Shown piece after piece: positions 30,263 to 40,240 of a stretch of DNA of 64,000 bases. Position 1 is the stretch's first letter, and each line of letters opens with the position of its first letter. Source of the stretch: Fidelibacterota bacterium. Its GTDB lineage: Bacteria; Pseudomonadota; Alphaproteobacteria; Rhodospirillales; Rhodospirillaceae. Position numbers and translations under genes: made by a program. Under the pieces are notes generated by a model. The model was not told where the DNA came from. It searched no databases and was given only the letters and a program-made list of their open reading frames with translations. The DNA is taken from the NCBI GenBank assembly GCA_947476065.1, contig CANJPG010000001.1, positions 33,262-97,261 of the forward strand. Reading direction: 5' to 3'.

Positions 30263-31395
30263 GCTGCGCGTCCTTCCGGGTCACGGCGCCGGCGTGTGAG
30301 GGCCAGCAACATGCCCATGCCCACGCCCAGCGCCACAAGCGACGAGCCGCCGTAGGAAATGAACGGCAGCGTCATGCCCTTGGTCGGCATCATGTGCAGG
30401 CTCGAGGCCATGTTGATCAGGGCTTGGAGGCCGAACTGCACGGCGAGACCGCCGACGGCCAGCAGTACGAACAGGTTTTCTTCGCGCTTCATCTTGGTCA
30501 GCGCGCGGATGACGAGGAAGGCGAACAGCGCGACGATCAGCAGGCAGAGCAGCACGCCGAACTCTTCGCCGGCGACGGCAAAAATGAAATCGGTGTGGGC
30601 ATCGGGCAAGGCTTCCTTGACGCGGCCTTCGCCAGGACCGCGGCCGAACAGGCCGCCGTGCTGGAAGGCGCGCATGGCCTGCGTGACCTGGTAGCTGTCG
30701 CCGACGGTGGGATCGAGGAACCGGTCGACGCGGGAGGCCACATGCGGGAACACGAAGTAGGCGCCGACGATGCCGGCCAGGCCAATGACGACAATGCCGA
30801 TGACGTAAAGCATCGGCAGGCCGGCGATGAAGAACTGCGCGCACCACACGGCGGATACCACCAGAGTCATGCCGACATCTGGTTGGCTGAGCAGCGCGCC
30901 GGCCACGAGCAGCAGGAGCCCCAGGGCAATGTAATTGCCGGGGAAGTCTTCGCGGATCTTGTGTTCCGAGAACATCCAGGCGGAGACCACGGCGAAGAAG
31001 GGCTTCACGAACTCAGAGGGCTGACCCAGCGCGATGGGGCCGATGTTTAGCCAGCGCTTGGCGCCGTTGACGTCCGACCCCAGGGCCAGCGTCAGTAGTA
31101 CGAGAAAAGCCGAGATGCCGAAGCCGATGACGGCGAAGCGGCGGATGGAGATCGGCGCCAGCAGCGAGATCCAGAACATCACCATGAGGGCCAGCGGCAG
31201 GAACATCATCTGCTTGCGCACGAAGTGGAAGGTATCGGCGCCGATACGGCCCGCGGCCGGCGGACCGGCGGCAAGGTTGAGCAGGATGCCTATGCCCACC
31301 AGCAGGACCGTGGCGGTGAGCATCCATTTGTCCACCGTCCACCACCACCGTCCGACGGTGCTGATATCCGTGCGCGTGATCGTGCGTGCGGTCAT
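30259..31395 (-). CDS. ftsW: Division-specific lipid II polymerase FtsW (SEDS family)
   Basis: A 378-residue polytopic SEDS protein with about ten hydrophobic segments. Family landmarks: NGAKRWLNIGPIALGQPSEFVKPFFAVVSAW in the middle, SYQVTQAMRAFQHGGLFGRGPGEG in the long periplasmic loop, DFIFAVAGEEFG, and MTLPFISYGGSSLVALGVGMG near the end. FtsW polymerises septal glycan with FtsI, encoded in the same cluster. It overlaps murD and murG by 4 bp each. Confidence 0.96.
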   Translation of the reverse strand: MTARTITRTDISTVGRWWWTVDKWMLTATVLLVGIGILLNLAAGPPAAGRIGADTFHFVRKQMMFLPLALMVMFWISLLAPISIRRFAVIGFGISAFLVLLTLALGSDVNGAKRWLNIGPIALGQPSEFVKPFFAVVSAWMFSEHKIREDFPGNYIALGLLLLVAGALLSQPDVGMTLVVSAVWCAQFFIAGLPMLYVIGIVVIGLAGIVGAYFVFPHVASRVDRFLDPTVGDSYQVTQAMRAFQHGGLFGRGPGEGRVKEALPDAHTDFIFAVAGEEFGVLLCLLIVALFAFLVIRALTKMKREENLFVLLAVGGLAVQFGLQALINMASSLHMMPTKGMTLPFISYGGSSLVALGVGMGMLLALTRRRRDPEGRAA

Positions 31396-32792
31396 ACTTG
31401 CTTACCTTGCAAAGGTTGGCCCCAAAGCTGCTGGACGGTGGCGCGGAAGATGTCGCCGCGCTCTTCGAAACTCTTGAACATGTCCCAGGAGGCGCAGGCC
31501 GGCGACAACAGTACGGTCGCGCCCGGTTCTTGGTCGGCCAGCGCCATCTCGCCGGCGGCCTTGATGGCCGACGGCATGTCGCTGAAAAGCGTGCAGGACA
31601 CTTTGCCGTTCAATACGCCGGCGAAGGCCTCGGCGGCTTCGCCGATCAGGAAGGCGTGGCGGATACGCGGGAACAAGGGTGCCAGCGACGTGATGCCGCC
31701 TTCTTTCGCCTGTCCGCCGGCGATCCAGTAGATGTTGTCGTAGCAAAGCAGGGCCTTCTCGGCGGCGTCGGCATTGGTGGCCTTGCTGTCGTTGACGAAG
31801 GTGACTTTACCCACCACCGACACCAGTTCCTGGCGATGCTTCAGGCCGGGGAATGTTTCGAGGCCGGCCGCGATGGCTGCGGCGGAAATGCCTTGTGACA
31901 GGGCCGCAGCCGTCGCCGCGGCTGCATTCTGCCAATTATGAGCGCCTGGCAGGCGCGCGATGCCGCGCAGGTCGACAATGGTCGACGGGCTGTTGCCGGT
32001 GGCATCGATAAGGATGCCGTCCTGCACATAGACGCCGCCAGGCACGGCCCGCGTCACGGAGATGGGCACGACGCGATGCAGGCCGTCGCCTTTCAGTTCG
32101 TCGCAGAGTTTCGCGCAGTGTGGATCGTCGATGCCGATGATGGCCGTGCGCGGCGGGCGCTGGTGGGCGAAGATACGGCGTTTGGCCGAGATGTAGCCGT
32201 CCATGCCGCCGTGGCGATCCAGATGATCGGGCGTAATGTTGAGCAGCACGGCGGTGTCGCAGGCCAGATGCGGCATCAATTCGAGCTGATACGACGACAG
32301 TTCAAGCACGTAAGTGCCGCCACGGCCGAGGGGGGCCAGGTCCAGCGCCGGAATGCCGAGGTTGCCGCCGACTTCAGTCGCGCGGCCGGCGTCCTTAAAA
32401 AGATGCGCGGTCAGCGCCGTGGTGGTGGACTTGCCATTGGTGCCAGTGATGGCGACAACCGTCGCGTCGCTTTGCGTTTCGACCAGGAGATCGACGTCGC
32501 AGACCAGCGGGATATTCTCGTTACGCGCCTTGACCGCGAGTGCATGGGTTTTGGGGAAGCTATGGGCGATCCCCGGGCTCCAGACGATGGTGCGCACACC
32601 GGACAGGTTCATGGCAGCGCCGTCGAAGGCGGCAAAGCCCTTGGCTTTGCCTTCGGCCAAGGCGCCGGGCTTGTCGTCCCATACTTCCACCACCGCACCG
32701 CCCGCCCGCAACGCCGCCGCCGCCGACAGGCCCGATTTACCGAGGCCCATCACGACGACACGTTCGCCGGCGTAAAGCGGAGTGGGAACCAT
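31392..32792 (-). CDS. murD: UDP-N-acetylmuramoylalanine--D-glutamate ligase MurD
   Basis: A 466-residue Mur ligase adding D-Glu. VVVMGLGKSGLSAAAALRAGG starts the UDP-binding domain, AITGTNGKSTTTALTAHL is the ATP loop, NITPDHLDRHGGMDGYISAK the central-domain signature, and FVNDSKATNADAAEKAL with IAGGQAKEGG closes the C-terminal domain. It starts 7 bp after mraY and overlaps ftsW by 4 bp. Confidence 0.97.
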   Translation of the reverse strand: MVPTPLYAGERVVVMGLGKSGLSAAAALRAGGAVVEVWDDKPGALAEGKAKGFAAFDGAAMNLSGVRTIVWSPGIAHSFPKTHALAVKARNENIPLVCDVDLLVETQSDATVVAITGTNGKSTTTALTAHLFKDAGRATEVGGNLGIPALDLAPLGRGGTYVLELSSYQLELMPHLACDTAVLLNITPDHLDRHGGMDGYISAKRRIFAHQRPPRTAIIGIDDPHCAKLCDELKGDGLHRVVPISVTRAVPGGVYVQDGILIDATGNSPSTIVDLRGIARLPGAHNWQNAAAATAAALSQGISAAAIAAGLETFPGLKHRQELVSVVGKVTFVNDSKATNADAAEKALLCYDNIYWIAGGQAKEGGITSLAPLFPRIRHAFLIGEAAEAFAGVLNGKVSCTLFSDMPSAIKAAGEMALADQEPGATVLLSPACASWDMFKSFEERGDIFRATVQQLWGQPLQGKQV

Positions 32793-32799
32793 TAAACCG

Positions 32800-33885
32800 T
32801 TACCTCAACTTCAGCGTAGCCAGGCCAGCGATGGCCAGGATGAAGGCGATGATCCAGAAGCGCACGACGATGGTGGATTCCGCCCAGCCTTTTTCTTCGT
32901 AGTGATGGTGCAAGGGGGCCATGCGGAAGACGCGCTTGCCGGTGAGCTTGAAGGAGGCGACCTGTACAATCACCGAGACTGTCTCCAGCACGAACAAACC
33001 GCCGACGATGCCAAGCACGATCTCGTGTTTGGTGACGACGGCAACGGAGCCCAGCGCGCCGCCCATGGCCAGCGAGCCGGTGTCACCCATGAACACCATC
33101 GCCGGCGGCGCGTTGTACCAAAGGAAGCCGAGACCCGCGCCAACGACCGCGCCGCAGAAGACCGCAAGCTCGCCTGCGCCGGGCACGTAATGGACCTGCA
33201 GGTAGTTAGCGAACACCGTGTTGCCGATGAGATAGGCAATGATGGTGAACACGCCGGCCGCGATCATCACCGGCACAATCGCGAGACCATCAAGCCCGTC
33301 GGTGAGGTTGACCGAGTTGGCCGCGCCGACCATCACGAGAATGCCGAAGGGCACGTAGAAAATGCCGAGGTCGATGAGGAAGTCCTTGAAGAACGGCACC
33401 GACAGCTTATCGGCGAGCGCCGGTGTTGCCGAGACCATGATCCAGTAGGCGGCGATGCCGGCAACGGCGATCTCGGCGACCAGCTTCAGCCGGCCCTTCA
33501 GTCCGCCCACCGAGCGCTTGGTGACCTTCATGTAGTCGTCGACAAAGCCGATGAAGCCATAGCTCATGGTCACGAACAGTGCGACCCAGACGTAACGGTT
33601 GCTGAGATCGGCCCACAGCAGTGTGGCGATACCGATGCCCAGCAGCATCATCACGCCGCCCATGGTCGGGGTGCCTTGTTTGGTGATGAGATGGCTTTTT
33701 GGGCCGTCCGTGCGGATCGGCTGGCCGTAGCCCTGTTTAGTCTTCAGCCAGCGGATAATGGCCGGGCCGCAGACGAAGGCGACAAACAGCGCGGTCACGA
33801 CGCTGCCGCCGGCGCGGAATGTGAGGTAGCGGAACACATTGAGCACGTTGAACTGGCTCGACAGGTCGGACAGCAGATAAAGCAT
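32800..33885 (-). CDS. mraY: Phospho-N-acetylmuramoyl-pentapeptide transferase MraY
   Basis: A 361-residue integral membrane enzyme making lipid I from UDP-MurNAc-pentapeptide and undecaprenyl phosphate. About ten membrane helices are apparent. The catalytic aspartates sit in [10 protein letters not shown] (the DD pair) and [11 protein letters not shown]; the cytoplasmic loop [13 protein letters not shown] and the late [11 protein letters not shown] motif are diagnostic. It lies between murF (12-bp gap) and murD (7-bp gap). Confidence 0.97.
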   Translation of the reverse strand: MLYLLSDLSSQFNVLNVFRYLTFRAGGSVVTALFVAFVCGPAIIRWLKTKQGYGQPIRTDGPKSHLITKQGTPTMGGVMMLLGIGIATLLWADLSNRYVWVALFVTMSYGFIGFVDDYMKVTKRSVGGLKGRLKLVAEIAVAGIAAYWIMVSATPALADKLSVPFFKDFLIDLGIFYVPFGILVMVGAANSVNLTDGLDGLAIVPVMIAAGVFTIIAYLIGNTVFANYLQVHYVPGAGELAVFCGAVVGAGLGFLWYNAPPAMVFMGDTGSLAMGGALGSVAVVTKHEIVLGIVGGLFVLETVSVIVQVASFKLTGKRVFRMAPLHHHYEEKGWAESTIVVRFWIIAFILAIAGLATLKLR

Positions 33886-33897
33886 CGATGTGACCTT

Positions 33898-35349
33898 CTA
33901 GTGAGCGTTGGCGGCTTTCGCCGCGTGAGATGTGTCCAGCGCAAGCAAGGCGTCGACCACACGTTCCATATGACTGCTGTGCGAGCCCTTGACCGCGATT
34001 ACGTCGCCCGCGCGTACGGCAGCGGCGACGAGGGGTGCGAGGCTCTTTGAATCGGCGGCGTGGGCGCCTTGCATGTTCGCGGGCAGCGCCTTGTGCAGGT
34101 TGTCCATCAGCGCGCCGGCGGTGAACACGACCTGGATCTGCGCGGCCTTGAGGCTGGGGGCGAGGCCCGCGTGCAGTGCCGCGGCGCCGGCGCCCAGCTC
34201 CAGCATGTCGCCCAGCACCATGATCAGGCGTCCGCCGTCCTTGCCGCCGATGTGGCCGCCGACCGGCTGGTGCATCTGCGCTAGGGTTTCGGCCAACACA
34301 CGCACGGCGGCGGGGCTTGCGTTGTAGCTTTCATCGATGACGAGAATCTCGCCGTTGCCGACGGGCACGTGCTTGCGCGCGCCCCGGCCTTCGGGTGCCG
34401 CGAGCTTCGAGAGCGCTCCTGCGGCTTTGTGAAAGTCGCCACCCACCGCCTTGACGGAGGCGAGGGCAGCGACGCTGTTCAACGCCCAATGACGGCCGCT
34501 GACAATCATATCGTAGGTAATGCGTTCGCCGTCGAACTCGGCGGCCACTTGGGTGCCGTCGGGCGTCAGCGACCAGGACACCAGGCGCGCGATGGAATCG
34601 CCGCTGGTGCCGAAACTGATGATGTTGGTGCAGTTGTATATTCTCGCGGCGGCGATGATGCGCGAATACCAAGCATTGTCGCGCGGCAGCACGATGGTGC
34701 CGCCCGACTCGAGGCCTGCCATGATCGCCGCTTTTTCGTCGGCGATTTCGGCGACTGAGTTGAAGAACTCAAGATGTGCCGCTTCGACCGTCGTGATGAT
34801 GGCGGCGTGCGGCCTGACCATCTTCGAGAGCGGCGCGATTTCGCCGGCGTGATTCATGCCAAGTTCGAAGACACCGAAGGCGGTATCGGCCGGCATGCGT
34901 GCGAGCGACAGGGGCACTCCCCAATGATTGTTGAGGTTGCCCTCGGTCGCGTGTGTCTTGCCGAGGTACGACAGGCCAAGCTTCAGCGCTTCTTTGGTGC
35001 CGGTTTTCCCGACACTGCCCGTGACGGCAATAATACGCGCCTTGGTACGCGCCCGGGCTGCGGTAGCAAGATTTTGCAACGCTGCAAACGTATCTTTAAC
35101 CATTACCAGGCGAGTATGGTATTCGCCGGAATCCGGAACCGCGCTGTGAACGATTGCGGCAGCAGCGCCGGCTTTCAGGGCGGCCAGCACATAAGCGTGG
35201 CCATCGAAGCTCGGGCCCTTCAGCGCGATAAAGAGGTCACCAGGTTTCACCGTGCGGCTGTCGATGGACACGCCGTCTGCGGTCCACGTCCCGTCACACA
35301 CGCCGCCCGTCGCCTTTACGACTTCAGCTGCAGTCCAGAGCGCGCTCAT
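33898..35349 (-). CDS. murF: UDP-N-acetylmuramoyl-tripeptide--D-alanyl-D-alanine ligase MurF
   Basis: A 483-residue Mur ligase attaching D-Ala-D-Ala. DSRTVKPGDLFIALKGPSFDGH is the N-terminal uridine-binding motif, AVTGSVGKTGTKEAL the ATP loop, LELGMNHAGEI-type sequence FELGMNHAGEIAPLSKMV the central signature, and DESYNASPAAVRVLAE the C-terminal one. It overlaps murE by 4 bp. A modest insertion near residue 360 (HQPVGGHIGGKDGGR) is not typical of the family. Confidence 0.96.
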   Translation of the reverse strand: MSALWTAAEVVKATGGVCDGTWTADGVSIDSRTVKPGDLFIALKGPSFDGHAYVLAALKAGAAAAIVHSAVPDSGEYHTRLVMVKDTFAALQNLATAARARTKARIIAVTGSVGKTGTKEALKLGLSYLGKTHATEGNLNNHWGVPLSLARMPADTAFGVFELGMNHAGEIAPLSKMVRPHAAIITTVEAAHLEFFNSVAEIADEKAAIMAGLESGGTIVLPRDNAWYSRIIAAARIYNCTNIISFGTSGDSIARLVSWSLTPDGTQVAAEFDGERITYDMIVSGRHWALNSVAALASVKAVGGDFHKAAGALSKLAAPEGRGARKHVPVGNGEILVIDESYNASPAAVRVLAETLAQMHQPVGGHIGGKDGGRLIMVLGDMLELGAGAAALHAGLAPSLKAAQIQVVFTAGALMDNLHKALPANMQGAHAADSKSLAPLVAAAVRAGDVIAVKGSHSSHMERVVDALLALDTSHAAKAANAH

Positions 35350-36818
35350 GCCTTCGCTCCGACAAGGCCGCGCACTACTTCGACGTCGTTGAACGGCGTG
35401 ACGGTGGTGCCGACGATCTGGCCGGTTTCGTGACCCTTGCCGGCCACTAGCAGAACATCGCCGGGGGCGAGGTTCTGGATGGCCGTGGCGATGGCTTCGG
35501 CGCGGTCGGCGATTTCGGTGGCGCCGGGGCAGCCCTGCATCACTTCCGCGCGAATGGCGGCGGCGACTTCGGTGCGCGGATTGTCGTCGGTGACATAGGC
35601 GACATCGGCGACGCGCGCGGCGATCTCGCCCATCAGGCGGCGTTTGCCGCGATCACGGTCGCCACCGCAGCCGAACACCACGGCAAGCTTGCGGGTGGCG
35701 TGGGGACGCAGGGCATTCAAGACTGTTTCGAGCGCATCGGGGGTGTGGGCGTAGTCCACATATATAGGTGCGCCGTTGATCTTGATTCCGGCGCGCTGCA
35801 GGCGGCCCGGCACGCCCTCGAGGTGTTCGAGCGCCGCGACGGCTGCGGCGGGATCGGCGCCGCCGGCCAGGGCGAAACCAAGGGCGCACAGAGCATTGCT
35901 GACCTGGAATGTGCCGGCGAGCGGCAGGCGCACGCGATAGGTCTTCTCCATCACGATCAGGTCGAGGATCTGGCTGTCGCCGTCGATTGTCGCATTCACC
36001 AGCTTCAGCGCGGTGCCGGCCTTGCCGTAGCTCAGTACACGATGGCCCCGCAGGTGGCAGGCAATTTCGAAAGCGGCGAATTCGGAACTGTCGGCGTTCA
36101 GGACGGCGATGCCGCCTTCCTGCATGACGTCCGAGAACAGCCGCAGCTTGGCGGCGAGGTAGGCGGCCATGGAGCCGTGATAGTCGAGGTGGTCGCGGGT
36201 CATGTTGGTAAAGCCGGCGATGGCGATCTTGACGCCATCAACGCGGAATTGATGAAGGCCATGGCTCGAGGCTTCCATGGCCAGGTGCGTGACGCCGTGG
36301 GCGGCCATGTCGGCGAGCAGCGTATGCAGTTTCGCGGGGTCGGGTGTGGTCAGGCTGCCGTCGATGGTCATGCCGGGCGCGAAGGCGCCAAGCGTGCCTA
36401 GATAACCGGCCTTGAAGCCGAGCTGTGCCCAAATCTGGCGCGTGAAGTGCGCGACCGAAGTCTTGCCGTTGGTGCCGGTGACGGCGGCGATGGTGTCGGG
36501 CTGGGCGCCGAAGAAACGCGCGGCCATCAGCGCAAAACGCCGACGCGGATTGCTGTCGGTGATCAAGCGCACAGGCTTATTCTTGGCGTCGAGGCGGCCG
36601 GGGCCAAGATCCGTTCCGGGAGGCGCCAGAACTGCGGTCGCGCCACGTTTGACGGCTTCATTGATGTAGCTGCGGCCATCCTGCTTCGCGCCGGGCAGGG
36701 CGGCGAACAGGAATCCCGGCTGCACGGCGCGCGAATCCGCCGTCAGTCCGGTGATATCCAAATCCTTCAACGCCCGCTGATCCATTCCCGCTTCCTCAAG
36801 CAATTCACTGAGCCGCAC
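35346..36818 (-). CDS. murE: UDP-N-acetylmuramoyl-tripeptide synthetase MurE (meso-DAP type)
   Basis: A 490-residue Mur ligase adding the third stem-peptide residue. TADSRAVQPGFLFAALPG, ATP loop AVTGTNGKTSVAHF, MEASSHGLHQFRVDGV and VDYAHTPDALETVL are present. The amino-acid specificity loop reads DDNPRTE, the DNPR pattern found in enzymes that use meso-diaminopimelate, so the peptidoglycan is of the usual Gram-negative type. It overlaps ftsI by 14 bp and murF by 4 bp. Confidence 0.97.
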   Translation of the reverse strand: MRLSELLEEAGMDQRALKDLDITGLTADSRAVQPGFLFAALPGAKQDGRSYINEAVKRGATAVLAPPGTDLGPGRLDAKNKPVRLITDSNPRRRFALMAARFFGAQPDTIAAVTGTNGKTSVAHFTRQIWAQLGFKAGYLGTLGAFAPGMTIDGSLTTPDPAKLHTLLADMAAHGVTHLAMEASSHGLHQFRVDGVKIAIAGFTNMTRDHLDYHGSMAAYLAAKLRLFSDVMQEGGIAVLNADSSEFAAFEIACHLRGHRVLSYGKAGTALKLVNATIDGDSQILDLIVMEKTYRVRLPLAGTFQVSNALCALGFALAGGADPAAAVAALEHLEGVPGRLQRAGIKINGAPIYVDYAHTPDALETVLNALRPHATRKLAVVFGCGGDRDRGKRRLMGEIAARVADVAYVTDDNPRTEVAAAIRAEVMQGCPGATEIADRAEAIATAIQNLAPGDVLLVAGKGHETGQIVGTTVTPFNDVEVVRGLVGAKA

Positions 36819-38778
36819 CGGACGCTCCCGGGGCAGCAGTGTTGCCGATGTCTTCGATATTGATGTCTTCGATGAGACTGCCGATGGACTCCGGCTTGTC
36901 GTCGGCGACAGCGCGGCTGACGGCGACCTTGGTGGTCTCGTCTTCCATGATGGCGGGCGCGGCGGCGGGCGCAGCCACGGCCGGCGCGCTGGCCTTGATC
37001 ACCGTGGGCGCCGCACTCGGGCCACCGTATTCGTTATGAGTCTCGGTCGGGCCATAAACCGCCATCAGGCCGGTCAGTGGCTGGAAGCTGTCGGTGTGGC
37101 CCATGGGGAACACGCCGAGCATCGGACCAATTTTCGAAACAATGCTGCCGACCGTCGGCGCTGCGTTCCAGCCGGCGGTGGCGAAGTTGTAGGTCTCTTT
37201 GATGCCGTGGGGCTCGTCGAGCATCACCAGCACGACGTAGCGCGGCGCTTCGATCGGGAAGGCGGCGACGAAGGACGTGCGCAGCGAGTGTTCGGAATAG
37301 CCGCCGCGCGACGTGGTCTTTTCCGCCGAGCCAGTCTTGCCGCCAACCAGATAACCCGAGGTGTCGGCCTGTTTGCCCGAGCCGTAGAGCACGATGAGAC
37401 GCATGAGCGCGCGCATCTCTTCCGAGGTCTTGTCGGAAATAACCTGTTTGCCTTCGGGCGTCTGGCCGGGTGCGCGGTGAATAATGGTTGGCGGATACAA
37501 GGTGCCGCCGTTGACCAGGGCGCTGACGGCCGAGGTCACATGCACTGGCGTCACCGAGATGCCGTGGCCGTATGCAATGGTGATGGTGTTGATGTCGCGC
37601 CAAGTGGAGGGGAACTGCGGCGTGCTGGTCTCCGGCAGCTCGAGTTTCAACGGCGACAAAAGGCCGATCTTGCGCAGGAACGTCTTCTGCGCATCGGTGC
37701 CGGCTTCCAGCGCCATTTTGGCAGCGCCGATGTTGGATGAGTGGATCAGGATTTCCGGCACCGACACCATGCGATTGAGGCCGTGGAAGTCGCTGATGGT
37801 GAAGCGGCCAATCTTGATGGGCGTGGCGGCGTCGTAACGGCTGGTAAGCTGCGCCGAGCCGTTCTCCAGCGCCATGGCGGCCGTGAACAGCTTGAAGGTC
37901 GAGCCCATTTCATAAAGGCCCAGGGTCGTGCGGTTGAAGCGCGAGTCCGTCGAGGCCGAGCCCATGGCTTTGGGGTCGTAGTCGGGCAGCGAGACCATGG
38001 CGAGGATTTCGCCGTTGCGCGCGTCCATCACCACCGCGCTGCCGCCTTCGGCGCGGAAGCGGGCGACGGAGTCAGCCAAGCTTTCGCGCACCGCGTGCTG
38101 GACGCGCACGTCCAATGAAAGTTGCAACGGCTCCTGGCGTGTGGTCAGCGATTCGTCGAAGGTCTTCTCGACACCGGCGACGCCGTGATTGTCGGGATCG
38201 GTGACGCCGACGACGTGCGCAAATAGGGAGCTATGCGGATAAACGCGGCTTTCGGAATCTTCAAAGGAAATCCCCGGAATGCCCAGGCGGTTCACCGCCA
38301 TCTGTTCGGCGGGCGTCAGGTTGCGGCGCAGATAGATGAAGCGCTGTCCCGAGGTCAGGTGCTTGAGCACATCGGCATGGTCGAGATCGGGCAGGGTCGC
38401 CGTCAGCTTGTCGGCGGCTTCCTTGGCGTCAGGAACCTTGTGCGTATCGGCGTACAGATTGACCGTCGGCAGGTTGGTGGCGACGATCACGCCGTTGCGG
38501 TCAATGATGTCCGCGCGGGCCGTCGCGGCGCGGGCGATGCCATGCGCTTTGGACGCGACGGCTGCCGGTGTGTCGTCAAATACCATCAGATCGACCAAAC
38601 GCAGACCAATCATGGCGAAGGCCGCGCCGAACAGGCTAGCCGTAACAACCAGGCGCATGCGCCCGGTTTCAACCGCACGCGTTGTCGTGCCGCGCAGATG
38701 CAGCGTCGGCTTGGCGGCGGGTTTGACTTCCTCGCCGGGATACAGGAACAGGCGGCGGCGCTTGGGGCCGTTCATCAT
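36805..38778 (-). CDS. ftsI: Peptidoglycan transpeptidase FtsI (PBP3)
   Basis: A 657-residue class B penicillin-binding protein that crosslinks septal peptidoglycan. A basic cytoplasmic tail and one membrane helix (about residues 42-66) precede the pedestal domain (RADIIDRNGVIVATNLPTV). The transpeptidase domain has nucleophile Ser293 in STFK, SSN at 347-349 and KTG at 481-483. The tail beyond about residue 590 is Ala/Pro-rich and acidic, longer than in E. coli. The gene overlaps ftsL by 4 bp and murE by 14 bp. Confidence 0.97.
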   Translation of the reverse strand: MMNGPKRRRLFLYPGEEVKPAAKPTLHLRGTTTRAVETGRMRLVVTASLFGAAFAMIGLRLVDLMVFDDTPAAVASKAHGIARAATARADIIDRNGVIVATNLPTVNLYADTHKVPDAKEAADKLTATLPDLDHADVLKHLTSGQRFIYLRRNLTPAEQMAVNRLGIPGISFEDSESRVYPHSSLFAHVVGVTDPDNHGVAGVEKTFDESLTTRQEPLQLSLDVRVQHAVRESLADSVARFRAEGGSAVVMDARNGEILAMVSLPDYDPKAMGSASTDSRFNRTTLGLYEMGSTFKLFTAAMALENGSAQLTSRYDAATPIKIGRFTISDFHGLNRMVSVPEILIHSSNIGAAKMALEAGTDAQKTFLRKIGLLSPLKLELPETSTPQFPSTWRDINTITIAYGHGISVTPVHVTSAVSALVNGGTLYPPTIIHRAPGQTPEGKQVISDKTSEEMRALMRLIVLYGSGKQADTSGYLVGGKTGSAEKTTSRGGYSEHSLRTSFVAAFPIEAPRYVVLVMLDEPHGIKETYNFATAGWNAAPTVGSIVSKIGPMLGVFPMGHTDSFQPLTGLMAVYGPTETHNEYGGPSAAPTVIKASAPAVAAPAAAPAIMEDETTKVAVSRAVADDKPESIGSLIEDINIEDIGNTAAPGASGAAQ

Positions 38779-39227
38779 GGCGTGGCCTCCGCCTTGGGAG
38801 TTGCAGCACCAGCGGTGGCCGAAAACAACAGGCGATGGAAGCGCGCCAGCAGTACCGGACCAAGGCCCGTGGGCTCGCTGTTTCGGGCTTCAATCTCCGG
38901 GTGCGCAGTCACGCGCGTCGGCAGGGTCGGTTGCGCCGCCGGTTTCACGCCGTCGCCGCGGTAGGGCAGGGCAGAGATATCGACGATGTTGTGCGCCGTG
39001 GCGGGGCCGAAGCCGAGATGTTCGGCGCTCAGGCGGCGCAAGCGTTCGGGATCATTCAGGTATGTCCATTCCGCCTGCAGCACGCGGATCGCAGCTTTGT
39101 CGCGCACGACCTGCTGTTGCGTGGCGACCAACTCGTTCTCCAGGCCACGCACCTTGTACTTCACCAGGAAGATCATGGCAGCGAGGCCGATAAATAAGGC
39201 GCCCCAGAGGAAGAAGGCAGCTCTCAT
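38775..39227 (-). CDS. ftsL: Cell division protein FtsL
   Basis: A 150-residue bitopic protein. One membrane helix at about residues 3-22 is followed by a coiled-coil stretch (YKVRGLENELVATQQQVVRDKAAIRVLQAEWTYLNDPERLRRLSAEHLG), the standard FtsL layout, then a disordered Ala/Pro tail. Sequence conservation in FtsL is poor, but the position between rsmH and ftsI and the motif WTYLNDPERLRRLS make the call firm. It is known to form a trimer with FtsB and FtsQ that activates FtsWI. It overlaps both neighbours by 4 bp. Confidence 0.92.
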   Translation of the reverse strand: MRAAFFLWGALFIGLAAMIFLVKYKVRGLENELVATQQQVVRDKAAIRVLQAEWTYLNDPERLRRLSAEHLGFGPATAHNIVDISALPYRGDGVKPAAQPTLPTRVTAHPEIEARNSEPTGLGPVLLARFHRLLFSATAGAATPKAEATP

Positions 39228-40240
39228 GTCAACCCTCCGGCGATGGACGTCAAAGATGGCGCAGCCGTGCGCGCCGCGACGCGCAGCCGCGCCGAGCGCG
39301 AACGCGGATTGCGCGTCATCTCGCCTTCGCTGGGTCCGATGGGACGGCGCGACACCGGCGTGAAGGTGGCAGTGGCGGTAGGTGCCCCAAGGCTGGCGGG
39401 CGTATGACGCGACGGGCGGATGGCTGCACCGGAACGCGCCTTCAGGAATGTTTTAACAATACGATCTTCGAGCGAGTGGAACGAAACCACGGCGAGGATG
39501 CCGCCGGGGCGCAGCATCTTCTCGGCGCCGAGCAGGCCGCGTTCCAGCTCGCCCAGTTCGTCGTTCACATATATACGCAAGGCCTGGAAGGTGCGGGTGG
39601 CGGGGTCGATGCCGTCCTGGGAGCGGCGCACTTCGGCGCGGATCACGTCGGCAAGTCGCAGAGTCCGCGAGAACGGGCGCTCGCGGCGGGCTTCGACGAT
39701 GGCGCGGGCGACGCGGCGGGCGTGACGCTCTTCGCCGTAGGTGAAGATGATGTCGGCGAGTTCTTTTTCCGAGAGGGTGTTGACCACGTCGGCGGCGGAA
39801 CGGCCGCTCTTTTCCATGCGCATGTCCAAGGGCCCGTCGCGCAGGAACGAAAAACCGCGGGTGCGGTCGTCGATCTGCATCGAGCTGACACCAAGGTCCA
39901 GCGCAACGCCGTCAACACCGGTGATGCCGCGGGCCGACAACAGATCGGCCATGTCGCCGAAGCGGCCCTGCAGCAAATTCAACCGCCCCGGAAAGCGCGC
40001 CGACAGGGCGTCGCCGCGGACGAGGGCCTCGGGATCGCGGTCGATGGCCCACACTATGCAAGGGGCTGCTTCCAGCATGGCGGTGGAATAGCCGCCGGCG
40101 CCGAAGGTGCCGTCGAGATAAACGCCGTCGGCCCTGGGGGCCAGGGCCCCGATGACTTCAGCCAGCAGCACGGGAATATGATCGAGGGCTTCCGAGGGAG
40201 CGCCGTCAGTCGGCGTGCCGGTGGTGAAGGCAGGGCACAT
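39224..40240 (-). CDS. rsmH: 16S rRNA (cytosine-N4)-methyltransferase RsmH (MraW)
   Basis: A 338-residue SAM-dependent methyltransferase that modifies C1402 of 16S rRNA. HIPVLLAEVIGAL at the start, YLDGTFGAGGYSTAML (SAM motif I), GVALDLGVSSMQIDDRTRGFSFLRDGPLDMRM, and ILAVVSFHSLEDRIVKTFL are signature stretches; TRNPRSRSARLRVAAR closes the family domain. It begins one base before the mraZ stop ends and overlaps ftsL by 4 bp. Confidence 0.97.
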   Translation of the reverse strand: MCPAFTTGTPTDGAPSEALDHIPVLLAEVIGALAPRADGVYLDGTFGAGGYSTAMLEAAPCIVWAIDRDPEALVRGDALSARFPGRLNLLQGRFGDMADLLSARGITGVDGVALDLGVSSMQIDDRTRGFSFLRDGPLDMRMEKSGRSAADVVNTLSEKELADIIFTYGEERHARRVARAIVEARRERPFSRTLRLADVIRAEVRRSQDGIDPATRTFQALRIYVNDELGELERGLLGAEKMLRPGGILAVVSFHSLEDRIVKTFLKARSGAAIRPSRHTPASLGAPTATATFTPVSRRPIGPSEGEMTRNPRSRSARLRVAARTAAPSLTSIAGGLT